Assembly: GCA_030015575.1 (NCBI GenBank)
Contig: JASDDO010000001.1
Location: forward strand, 141,007,988 to 141,071,987
Source of the DNA: Agapanthus africanus
Taxonomy: Eukaryota; Streptophyta; Magnoliopsida; Asparagales; Amaryllidaceae
DNA length: 64,000 bases
Reading direction: 5' to 3'
In this document: positions 1 through 9,978 of the stretch, piece by piece
Numbering within the stretch: the first letter of the stretch is position 1
Layout: each line of letters begins with the position of its first letter
The notes under the pieces: model-generated
Database searches by the model: none
The model's input: the letters and a program-made list of their open reading frames with translations, nothing else
Told to the model about the DNA's origin: nothing
Position numbers and translations under genes: made by a program

Positions 1-1147
1 CTCGTGCCTCTTCAGCTACCGAGAAGCATAAGCTACGATCCTGCCATACTGCATCAACACACAGCCTAAACCCACTCAAGAGGCATCATAATACACAACA
101 AAACCACCTGACCCAGAAGGTAAAGATAAGACTGGTACAGTCGTCAAGCAAGTCTTCAACTGCTGGAAACTCTGCTCACATGCATCTGTCCAAAGAAATG
201 GAACTTCCTTTCTAGTCAACCCGGTGAATGGTGCAGCGATCCGAGAAAATCCTGCACAAAGCGTCGATAATAACCGGCCAGACCCAAGAAACTACGAACC
301 TCTATGACTGACATAGGTCTGGGCCAGTGCTGTACTGCTTCGATCTTCTTTAGGTCCACACGTATACCATCTCTCGTAACTACGTGACCCAAGAAATCCA
401 CACTATCCATCCAGAAAGCACACTTGGAGAATTTTGTGAACAGCTGATGCTCCTTCAAGGTCTGCAACGTGATGCACAAATACTGCTCGTGCTCCTCCCG
501 GCTCCGGGAATAAACAAGAATATCATCAATGAATACAATAATAAACTGATCAAGGAATGGCCTAAAAATACGGTTCATCATATCCATAAAAGCTGCTGGG
601 CATTGGGGAGTCCTAACGACATCACCAGAAACTCGTAATGCCCATACCATGTGCGAAAAGCAGTTTTCGGAATATCATCCTTCTGAACTCTCAACTGGTG
701 ATACCCTGACCTCAAATCAATCTTCGAAAAGTAGCCAGCTCCCTGCAGTTGATCGAACAAGTCATCGATATGAGGTAGTGGATACCTATGTCGCACAGTA
801 ACTCGATTCAGCTGCCTATAGTTTATGCACAGTCTTATGCTACCGTCCTTCTTCTTAACAAACATGACAGGAGCTCTCCACGGCGATACACTTGGACGAA
901 CAAGCCCTCTATCTAACACCTCTTGCAACTGGCTTTTGAGTTCCTTCAACTCCATCGGGGTCATCCGGTAAGGTGGTATAGAAATAGGCCCCGCACCCGG
1001 AATCAAGCCAATGCAAAATTCAATATCGCGATCGGGCGGTAATCCTGGTAATTCAGCCGAAAACACATCCGGAAATTCTCGTGCGATCGGAACCTGGTCC
1101 AATGGGACTTCAACAGCTCCTACGTCTCCAACAACACTAGAACCCAT
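1..1147 (-). pseudogene. Ty3/gypsy element 1 reverse transcriptase and start of RNase H (broken)
   Basis: Reads right to left. The N-terminal half (578-1147) begins with the protease-RT linker ([14 protein letters not shown]), followed by PPYRM, VKKKDGS, and the motif-A region [12 protein letters not shown] with its catalytic Asp. The second half (216-650) holds the motif-C loop [15 protein letters not shown] and the thumb/connection ([11 protein letters not shown]). A frameshift near 590-610 separates MSLGLPNA from [12 protein letters not shown]. Another after FVQDF precedes RNase-H-like sequence that runs off the left edge (SFQQLKTCL, GGFVVYYDAS followed by a stop). The product would copy element RNA into cDNA. 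Both RT Asp motifs survive, but the frame is broken at least three times. Assignment to gypsy is firm; the clade is not tested, though the long LTR suggests a Tekay/Del-like chromovirus. Confidence 0.93.
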
Positions 1148-1280
1148 GACGACCTTTCTTCAAGAGCCGTGCCGCTCAAAGAGCAGAAATCATGTTGGCC
1201 AGAGTTATATTACAGTCTCCCTTCACAACAAAGACCGGTTCACCTGGAAAAACAAAATCTGACCGCCTTTCCCCGACAAG

Positions 1281-1547
1281 CTACACAATATGACAAGCGG
1301 CCATCCATTCCGTATCAAGAAGTATATCATAATCTAACACATCTAGGAGAAACAATCCTACTAATGAATCTCTAACACCGATACGTACAGAACAAGACCT
1401 GAATACGTGCCGAGCTACAAAAGAATCTCCTATGGGAGTAATCACAACTAGCGGTAACTCTAACAACGACGACTCTCTACTCAGATAAAGTGCAAAGCGT
1501 GAAGATACGTAAGAATGCATAGAACCGGGATCAAATAAAATGTGCAT
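1281..1547 (-). pseudogene. gypsy element 1 aspartic protease fragment
   Basis: The 88-residue frame holds the retropepsin active-site region ILFDPGSMHSYVS near its N-terminus, a second strand VARHVFRSC, and LDTEWMA, the counterpart of the usual LGMDWL. The active-site triplet is D-P-G rather than the usual D-S/T-G; the Asp is kept. A stop just upstream (before the Met) cuts it from gag, and a further break separates it from RT. It would process the gag-pol polyprotein. It lies between the gag zinc knuckle and RT, the normal gypsy order. Confidence 0.85.
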
Positions 1548-1878
1548 CTAAGGAACATACTGTAAGAGTACCTGTCACAACTGCATTGGATGCCTGGGCA
1601 TCCTGTGGAGTCAGCGTAAAAACTCGTGCCTGGCCCCTACCTGCATCCTGTCGTCCTCTCCCTCGGTCTCCTCGACCTCTCTGAAAGCGTCCTGCAAAGC
1701 CTCAACCTCGTGGTGCAACAGCCTGGCGCATAGTGCCAACTGGGGGAGGAACTAAGGCCATTGAAGTAGAAGGTGGAGGGGGTAAAGCAGCCTACGGAAC
1801 AACAGTCCCTCCATGGCGTGTAAACTCTCTAGCCAGATGCCCTGGAAGTCCGCAATTATAACATGTAAATGGAGGCCT

Positions 1879-2525
1879 CTACCCTATGGGGTATGAACTG
1901 AACATCTGGCCCTGAGTCCAACCTCGACCAAAGTCGCGGCCTGGAGTGTATCTGCCTCGACCTCCTCGTCCTCTCGAATTACGACCGTCACGACCGCGGC
2001 CTCTATAGGCATTGATCTGGCGTGAAACAACAACAGGTGTAGGAGGTAATGTGCTCGGAGGTGGTGGTGAAGATGGTGAAGTTACATGCGAGACCGAAGC
2101 CTCACCCTGTCGCGTCACGGGACAATTCCAAATGAAGTGATACGGACACCCACACCTGAAACATCTTTGCACGTGCTGCTGAACATATGGGTATAAGTAA
2201 CATAACTAGTCCATAAAGAATCCGCCATGACCTCTATGAACATGTCCAGGAGCTAATATATTAGTACGAATTCGCCTTGGTCTCTGAACAACCGTACGTG
2301 GAGTAATGGTCGATCTCCGTGCTTGACTAATCTCTATCAAGGACCCGATAATTTGGCGCATCTCCTGAACACTTGCCTCCATCCTAGCTACACGATCAAT
2401 AGAGGGTGGATCAATCTGTCCTGAAAGATAGGCGCACTACCTCGGTCTATCCCCGTCTCAGACAAGCCTGCTCAAACCTCGTTTCTAACAGCGGCCCCCT
2501 GAGTCTTCGTAGTCATTGATGACAT
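1879..2525 (-). pseudogene. gypsy element 1 gag remnant: N-terminus fused to zinc knuckle, capsid core missing
   Basis: A start at about 2525 gives MSSMTTKTQ, soon followed by stops. The N-terminal segment (MEASVQEMRQIIGSL) is followed within about 30 residues by the segment that precedes the zinc knuckle (RPRRIRTN), then CFRCGCPYHFIWNC, a CX2CX4HX4C nucleocapsid knuckle, and an Arg/Gly-rich tail (GRGRDGRNSRGRGGRGR). The capsid block seen in gypsy element 3 at 45605-45950 (FLDRMARIC, LEGLAQTWCESL, PMTWVEF) is not present. I read this as an internal deletion of most of the capsid. Gag would form the virus-like particle; this copy could not. Confidence 0.8.
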
Positions 2526-2782
2526 GGTGGCTAGAGTAAACAGGATTGATAAGGATAGTGTAATTGAATCACAGGATACATGGAATCAAGAAGGGAAGTA
2601 CGAACAAATATGTCCTAAGGTCACTTTAGCTGAGTAACGTAGCGTAAATATGTCGCGGAACATATGTACGGTACCCTACTCATCCTAAATCACCTACTCC
2701 ATCAACCAAAGGTCAATCTACATAACGAAATTAAAGCCTACTATATTTAATTCATTACTCGGTTCTGTAAGGCTAATCCTAA

Positions 2783-2794
2783 GCTCTGATACCA
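2783..2794 (-). promoter_or_regulatory. Primer-binding site of gypsy element 1 (initiator tRNA-Met)
   Basis: The minus strand reads TGGTATCAGAGC, the standard plant initiator tRNA-Met primer site, four bases from the LTR end at 2799. It fixes the element's direction (minus) and shows that the LTR at 2799-5614 is its 5' LTR. Confidence 0.92.
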
Positions 2795-2798
2795 ATTT

Positions 2799-5614
2799 TG
2801 TCATGACCCAAAGTTTGGATGTGACCGGCACTTAGATTGTATAATATCTAAAGATATCTATACAATCTATGTAAGCCAAAAACTAAGATCAAAACCTTGT
2901 TGCGGAATTTTTGGAAAATTTAGTTTTCTTAAGTAAAAATCACAGATTTTAAGTATTTAAAATTTACAGTAACTCCCTTTTTAATTAATAAAAAAGGCAG
3001 TTATAAAATGTTTAATTTGGTTGTATCCCTAGTTGGGAGCAACGATGCCAACAGCGGAAATCAATACACAATTTTAATGCGACACTCAAAATGAAGAATC
3101 TTAAGCATAGGTAAAAGAAATATCATTTAACACAACTAAACGATATCATCTGTCGAAATATTATACATACAAACACATATCGTTCTGAGTCACTTAAACA
3201 TGGTTTGATGGAGATATTCTAGATTCAATATACAATACCAAAAGAGGAGGTTACTACATAGGTAACCCACCTAGCAAAAAGAGGGTAAAAGCTGATAAGT
3301 GAATCTGTACTGCTTCTAACCGTCCACTCGACCCCTGCAAGTAACTGTGGCACAACGGGGTGAGTTGCCAACTCAGTGAATAAAACTAACATATATCGGC
3401 TGATAATGTAAGTATGCCGAACTAGAACTTATATCAACAATGATGAATTTGATGCATAATAACAGGTGGAAGCATGAATATGTACTACTCAATGTATAAA
3501 TCAAAACTGAAATCTCATCAATTATTTTCCAAATAAGGTTCATTTTCTTCCCGTGTCCAACATCGACACAAATCTTTGGTGTTTCAGCAGGCATCGTTCA
3601 CCGAACGATCCTATCAATCAAATAACACCGGTCGGTATCACCTAAATATCCGCCGTGATTACCACTGACTCCAGTATCGAGTATTCTCGTTAGGCTCTCC
3701 GCCTATAATGCGGCTCTCCTGCCCCTCGGCCTCGACCGGGTCCACCATGAATCCAGCTGTATAGCTACCCCACTAAGCCCAGATACGTAAGAAATTCCGC
3801 AACCGTATAGCTACCCCACCCGGTTCGGAACAAAACTAAATAAAAAAAATGACATTTCATGGTGGACATGTCACATCAATCATGAAAATCATTGAATCCT
3901 TTTAACAGTGTATAAAACTCAAAACCAAAATCAGTAGTAATCCAATGCATCTTATATCAGAACTACAATTACTTGGAGATAAAACATGATAACGTTTATG
4001 GAAAATAACTACCATTCTTGATGTTTAAGGTATGATGGGAATCATATTTTGTATAATAAGTACTAAGTGTATATGTGACATGTTAATATCGATGAGGTGT
4101 AGTGTAACATGTAGATATATGCATGTGCAGCATGACTCATCGATAATTTGTGCAGTGTTCTAACAATTATTAACATGATAATATTTATATATACGAATGC
4201 GTATGATCAAACTTTATAAACGAAGGAACGATTTGTTATTTAAACTTAAACCACGGGCGTATCACGCCATCCATACAAAATCCCCCGGTAGATGTTTAGT
4301 CTACTCACCGGAATACATCGAATCAACTCAGATCACCAATCCTTTTCCTTTCCTTGTGGCCTCCGAAGTTTCCGTATTCGAATCTAATATTGAAATTAAC
4401 TTGTATAAGAAACGGCTAACTCCGATACGGCGAAAACATGAAATTACAAGTGCTATGTACTAACTATACTACGTACGATCATTCTAAACTATCTAACACT
4501 TATACTAACTGAATTTAATCCGATCGCTGTTCGCAACAGAAAACAGAATCGTGTTACGTAACGTCCGTGTCGGGTTTTAAACGTTTTAACCCCATTTCAG
4601 ATATTAACTCCCAGATTTCCCATAATGAAAATTTAACTTAAACAAATAATACCAAAATATCCCAACACCTTTACAGAGTCCTACCCTAGAACCCAAAACA
4701 CCCAACTCCTCCAAAAATCCGGCGACGCCGGAATTTCCCTATACCTCGCCGGCCAAAATCCGACCATAGGGGTTCGTACTCCTAGGGTTTATTCTAGGTC
4801 TAGCTTATAAGATTTAGGCATTGTTTTGTTAATTTGATTTTAGTTTAAACTATAGCAGATTAACACAGAGCTAAGTTTTTCCCAAAATACGATATTCGAT
4901 TTCTAATTTAACGTTTACAGAACTAAAATGCTACTGTGTTTAAAGATTATACCTACAGAATATGGTTGAAAAGCCTCCTCCAAGATACCCAAGTCCTTAG
5001 CTCCTAGCTTGATGGTAAAATCCTTAGCACTTGTTCTTCTTCTCCTCTCTCTTTTGTTATTTTCTTTTGTGTGTTATGTTTTTCCCTTTTTTTCTCTCCT
5101 TCAACTTAGTTCAGTTATCCTAAAATATTTATTGCCAAAATTAGGTATAACTTAAGGATAATAGAATTAGGGTAGTAGGTGGTGTCAACTAAAGAATAGT
5201 GGTGCTTTCATGCAAGGTGGAGGTGGTGTGCATGAGGTGTGCATGCAAGAAGGATGTGTCCATGCCTTATCACCCCAAGTGTGGTGTCTTGTGGTAAATT
5301 TCTGAGCTAAAACATTATCTAACACCTTTTTCACTTACACCCTCAATATTTCCAAGTTTGCACAATTTCCTAAATTTTACATAAAAACCCTTCACTACCT
5401 ATGTTATTATATAACACCATTCTTATTAAAATGAAGCTAAATTTCACACTAAAACCCTTATAATTTATTAATGTTACAAAATAAAATTTCAATTTAATTT
5501 GTTTCACATAGTACTTATGAAAATGTCCTATTTTGTTTTAATAACTTTTTAAATTAACAGTTTATTATTTAATTAATTAAATTTATTTTTTTGCCCAAAT
5601 TTCGAAATGTTACA
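2799..5614 (-). mobile_element. 5' LTR of gypsy element 1 (about 2.8 kb)
   Basis: On the minus strand it starts TGTAACATTTCG (5614) and ends TCATGACA (2799), next to the primer site. No gene is inside; the short frames at 3373-3594 and 4197-4463 are LTR sequence. It shares the block around 3356-3380 (CACAACGGGGTGAGTTGCC) with gypsy LTRs at 21590 and 59940. A GTGTC-CAACATC-GACAC stem-loop is at 3553-3569. The adjoining CTCCT (5615-5619) would be one copy of the target-site duplication; the partner lies outside the window. Confidence 0.88.
5404..5414 (-). promoter_or_regulatory. Candidate TATA box in gypsy element 1 LTR
   Basis: The minus strand reads TTATATAATAA about 200 nt inside the LTR start, a usual place for the U3 promoter. 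Identified by sequence and position only. Confidence 0.35.
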
Positions 5615-6523
5615 CTCCTACTGAGCCTGTATGTGACAATCTCCGTATAGACCAGTCTGTTCGTCTAAGAGTATCGCATATTGGGCCTAGGGGCGGTAAT
5701 CGTCAGACTCCTAATAGCGCAATAAGTCGTGTCGGAGTGTAGCCCAAAACACCCTGAGAAACTACTGAAATACCTACCAGTAAATCTCGCTTGCCTTGAC
5801 CAAGGACTTTGTATAACGGCCTTCCGAAAACAGTGCGATATCAACCCCCAATACCGAGAGAGACGAATCTTATCTAACTGCCACTGCCTCCATGTGCTTT
5901 GGGACTGCACCCAACTACTACCTGTTTGCACGACTCCTTTGAGCCGTGGTAGGGTAGTAATCAAAGTACAGTGGGAACACACTTAAGACGAAGTAGCAGT
6001 GTCAAGTCGACGGACTAAGCTGTACTCTTGTTACCTGGGAACTGCTACTCGACGATAGGTATAATACCCACCAACAGTTCTCGATAAGTCCTGTCCAGTG
6101 TACCCATAACCTAATGAGCACCTGCATACTATCTCCAGTACGACGTACTAATGGCCGTGGGATAGACCATCTCCCCTGCTGGGAGAAGCGTATACACTAG
6201 TCTACTGTGGAGTATCGATGCCCCGTCTCGATAATCCTTCGACTAGGGACCTGTATAGGATGTGCTTATAGACTACCCAGCCCCCACTAGTGTGACTGCC
6301 ATCACAACGCTGGTAATCAAACAAAGATCCTGAGGGCTCTACCAATATGTATAAACGATATGCTAAGAAAACACATGCACATATTGAGGTAGAAACAAAT
6401 CAAGTAGCATACTACCATTTCGAGCAAGACTGTTACTATATCCGTGTATATCCCAAGCTTCCATTAAGTAATATACAATCCGGTATGATACAATAATGGA
6501 CTCTAGGGCATATATCACTAACA
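5615..6523 (-). mobile_element. Copia-type LTR, U3-proximal part, cut by gypsy element 1
   Basis: Matches the right-hand 900 bases of the copia LTRs elsewhere (blocks GTTCGTCTAAGAGTATCGCAT, AGGGCGGTAATCGTCAGAC and CTCTAGGGCATATATCAC) and ends in ACTAACA, the LTR start in element direction. Its left part is missing because gypsy element 1 is inserted. To the right lies the RT of gypsy element 2, so this LTR landed in that gene; ATAAC (6524-6528) is the likely target duplication. Confidence 0.82.
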
Positions 6524-7312
6524 ATAACTACATGACCCAAGAAGTCAACACTGTCAAGACATAAGCACATTTCGAGAATTTGGCAAACAGCTGGTGCTCT
6601 CTCAATGTCTGCAATGTAATCCTTAAAAGCTGCTCATGCTCCTCTCGACTCCTGAAGTAGACCAGAATGTCATCTACGAATACAATAATGAACTGGTCGA
6701 GGAACGGCCTGAGGATTCGGTTCATCGAATCCATGAACGCTGCTGAGGCATTGTGAGCCCGAATGACATCACGAAGAACTCACAATTCCCGTAGCACATC
6801 TGAAAAGTAGTCTTCGAAATGTCATCATTTCGTACTCGCAACTGATGATAACCTGATCGCAAATTAATCTTCAAAAAATATCCTGCACCCTGGAGCCGAT
6901 CAAACAAATCGTTAATACGAGGTAAATGATACCTATTCTGCACTGTGACTCAATTCAGCTGACGATAGTCGATACACAATCTCATACTGCCATTTTTCTT
7001 CTTAACGAACAGGATATGAGCTCCCCAAGGCGACACACTCGATCGTATATGTTCCTTGTCAAGCAAATCATGCAACTAATCCTTAAGCTCTTTAAGCTCC
7101 GCCGGGGCCATCCGATAAGGCAGTATAGAAATAGGCCTCATGCCGGGGATCATGTCGATGCAGAACTCAACATCATGCTCTGGCGGCAACCCAGATAACT
7201 CATCACAAAATACATCGGGGAACTTTCTCACAATCGGAATCTGGTCCAATGGGACCGCTGTGGATCCAATATCATGAACATAAGCTAAGAATCCCCGACA
7301 TCCTTTCTTCAA
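6524..7312 (-). pseudogene. gypsy element 2 reverse transcriptase fragment
   Basis: Three degraded pieces in order on the minus strand: the protease-RT linker at 7076-7312 (IPIVRKFPDVFCDELSGLPPEHD, split by me at D-V-E); the palm at 6722-6943 ([19 protein letters not shown], then LRSGYHQ); and 6528-6734 with FVDDILVYF. The catalytic Asp of motif A reads Asn (KIN for KID), a G-to-A change that would kill the enzyme, while the VDD pair is kept. Frames are broken between pieces. The gene is cut at its C-terminal side by the copia LTR ending at 6523. Confidence 0.88.
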
Positions 7313-7453
7313 GAGCCGACTAGCGCAAAGAGCAGAAATTAAACTGTGAGGAGAGGCACTGCGGTCCCCCTACACACCAAGAACTGGTTTTCCTGGAAAA
7401 AAAATTTTGACTGCCTTCTCACGGCAGTCCACGGACGCATAACAGGTGGCTAA

Positions 7454-7975
7454 CTAGTCCATAGCAAGTAGAACGTCGAAGTCTAACATATCAAGAAGGA
7501 TCAAATAAACAAAAAAATCTCTATCCCTAATATGAACGAAACATGACCGAAACACATGTCGGGCGATGAAAGACTCTCCTACGGTAGTAATCACAATGAG
7601 TGGTTGATCCAACAAGGACGAAACTCGACCCAACCTCGGTACGAAGTGTATGGATACATAAGAATGCGTGGAACTAGGGTCGAACAATATACGCACGTCG
7701 AAAGAACACAAGGAAAGAGTAACTGTCATAACAGCATTCGATGCTTGAGCATTCTGAGGAGTCAAAACCAAAACTCTGGCATGTCCTCTACTGATATCTT
7801 GCTGTCCTCTGCCTTTGTCACCTCGTCCCCTCTGAATAGGACCACCGCGACCACGGAAACTATGAGTGTCTGTCTGGTGTGGAGTAGCGACTGGCGGAGG
7901 AGGCAATGCTCGTGAAGGAGGAGGTGAAGGGGGTAAAGTGACCTGTGGAACCGTTTTCCCGCCCCGACGTCTCAC
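7454..7975 (-). pseudogene. gypsy element 2 protease, with proline-rich gag tail
   Basis: The frame starts in a Pro-rich gag tail (LPPSPPPSRALPPPP) and an Arg/Gly stretch (GRGGPIQRGRGDKGRG), then gives the retropepsin segment ILFDPSSTHSYVS. Gly of the usual active-site triplet is Ser here (D-P-S). It continues with FIARHVFRSC and LDFDVLLAMD before the frame breaks. It sits between zinc knuckle and RT as expected. Confidence 0.85.
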
Positions 7976-7978
7976 AGT

Positions 7979-8629
7979 ACAATGCCTGACACAGTGGTGT
8001 GGACTCCCACACTGATAACATCCTGGCGACGACAGCTGACCCTATAGGTAATAGCTATATAACTGGCCCCGTATCAAGCCTCTGCCACCACCACGGCTTA
8101 GAAAGAATCCGCTGCGGCCTCTGCTTGCCATGCTTCTACCAAGATGCCCAATAGCTGATACACCGGTATGAATCCGGTTCGGTCCCGGAACTGTTGTAGT
8201 CTCGGTAATACGATCCTCCACCAGCGTGGCTGCGTCCATCGCCGCTGCATAAGTATCAAAGCGCTGGGAGCCAATAGAGAGGAACAGCTATGTATCAAGA
8301 CCTCGCACGAATCTCATGACACACTTCTCTTCGGTCTTTACCAAATAAAGAGCATATATGGATAGCTGGGTGAACTGGATATCTTACTCAGCCACTGTCA
8401 TACCGGGAGTCTTGCACAAAGACTCAGAACTGCGAGCTCGAGCATCCCTGACGCTCTGTGAAAGGAAAACGAGCAAGAAAAACCGTCGTGAGCTCATCCC
8501 AAGTCATAGGAGGAAGACCTGCAGCTCGGCTGTTTCCATAATATATTTAACCTAATAAAAGAGCAAGGCTCTGTTGAATTCAATGAGGCAGCGCCTCACG
8601 TGCTTTCTACGATGGCGCCAGAGCTAATT
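7979..8629 (-). pseudogene. gypsy element 2 gag, capsid C-terminal half and zinc knuckle
   Basis: The minus strand around 7980-8030 encodes CYQCGSPHHCVRHC, a CX2CX4HX4C knuckle. Upstream, 8042-8298 carries DAATLVEDRITET and VPGPNRIHTG, the stretch between capsid and knuckle. 8440-8530 encodes AAGLPPMTWDELTTVFLARF, the conserved capsid helix region. Stops and shifts interrupt it. It ends abruptly at 8629 where the LTR of gypsy element 3 starts in the opposite direction, so element 3 is inserted in this gag. Confidence 0.82.
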
Positions 8630-8849
8630 TGTAACACCTTAGAATGCGATTAGAATTAATTAAGCGTTTTAATGCAGGTTTTTAATAAAATTTAACCAAT
8701 AATTATTTTCACATATTTTATTATAATTAATTAATATTTTATTTAATTATTTTTATACATGCACACACATATGCATGTTAATTTTAGGGTTAAGGAGATG
8801 ATAACCATGCTTTACTCGCCATGGCAAACTTAACCATTTTCATGCCATG

Positions 8850-8860
8850 CTATATATTTA
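8850..8860 (+). promoter_or_regulatory. Candidate TATA box of gypsy element 3 LTR
   Basis: CTATATATTTA about 220 bases inside the LTR, the same relative position as the candidate in gypsy element 1. Sequence and position only. Confidence 0.4.
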
Positions 8861-9973
8861 TATCTATTTTGATTATTAAAGGGTTTTGTTTTGAAAAATA
8901 AAAGAAAGAGAGAAGAGTTGAATTATTGAAGGAATGATGATGGCATGGGACATAGTATGGGAGGCATTTAATGAAGAGAGAGAGGGCATGACTCATTCTC
9001 ACCCCCTCACTCTCTCATTTCTTCACATCACTCTCTCAATTCGTCACCTCACTCTCTCTCATTTACTTATTCTTCTCCTTCACCAAGTTCTTCACTTGAT
9101 CCATATTTTCCCACAAACCTCTAGCCTAAACCTTCATCAAATCTCACTAAACCCTTCATTAAGCTTGCTTAAGCCCTCTTGTGATGACTTGGAACTTGGA
9201 AAGCTAGAGTTTTTCCCAAGTTTTGGTGAGGTAGTGATCTTTAACTCTTTGTTAGGCCCTAAGGAAGTTTGTGTGTTATTTAGTTTCAGTTTAATACCTT
9301 AAAGTTATAGTTTTGTGCTAAATATCGTATTTTTATTAAGTTTTGTGTCTCTGTTGATCTGCTATTGTTACGTTAGTCTACAATTAAATCTAACAATACA
9401 GCAGCACGATTTTAGAGCCATGAGTGTACCCTAGAAACCTGGGCCCCTCCCCTCACCTTTGGCTCGGCGAGACTGCATTTTAGCCCGGCGCCGCCGGTTT
9501 TCTTGAGGACCGAGTGTGTGGTTTTTTGTAGGTAGCTCTCTATGGGTTATGTAGGATATTTGATACACTTTGTTTTTCCTATATTGTCTGCAGGTAAAAT
9601 CTGGGACTGTTTAGCTATTTCTAGCGTTTCGATATCGTGCGATACGGATTTTCCGACATTCGTTAAGTGTTTCATGTAGCTTGCAGCCATAGGTTTGGTT
9701 TAAGGTGTCACTGCACACGTTAGCCCGCTAAGCTAACACTTGGTAGCTTGTGGGAGTCGATTCGTTAGTTGCCGTTTGTGTTCGTATGTAATCATTAGCT
9801 TACTAATTTCTTTTGCGGGGACATCGGATGCTGCTAGGAAGGGGAAAGAGGTGATCGGATTCACCTAGCTCGAGATTGTCCGGTGAGTAGATTTAACATC
9901 TACGGGGGAATCGCCTTTATGGCGTTAAGCGCCGAGGGCTAGATTCAGTGATATAACCATATGCTTATATGTA

Positions 9974-9978
9974 TATAT
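9974..9978. repeat. Target-site duplication of copia element A (with 20369-20373)
   Basis: TATAT stands immediately before the LTR start (TGTAGGG) at 9979 and again immediately after the LTR end at 20368. A 5-bp duplication is what Ty1/copia integration makes and marks one intact insertion event into the gypsy element 3 LTR. Confidence 0.85.

Larger units (their letters stand above)
8630..9978 (+). mobile_element. 5' LTR of gypsy element 3, first part
   Basis: Starts TGTAACACC at 8630 directly against gypsy element 2 gag. It is interrupted at 9978 by copia element A and resumes after 20368. A 122-codon open frame at 8934-9302 is low-complexity Ser/Leu/His sequence inside the LTR and not a gene. 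A block at 9590-9615 (GGTAAAATCTGGGACTG) recurs reversed near 62370. Joining the three parts gives an LTR of about 3.2 kb. Confidence 0.85.

Noticed and set aside
5665..5986. Overlapping frames on both strands in the LTR fragment
   Set aside because: They translate conserved LTR blocks (CCGGGAGAGACGAA-type), present in all LTR copies without frame conservation.
8934..9302. 122-codon frame rich in Leu, Ser and His
   Set aside because: Inside the gypsy element 3 LTR, low-complexity TC-rich sequence, no domain, not kept in the other gypsy LTRs.
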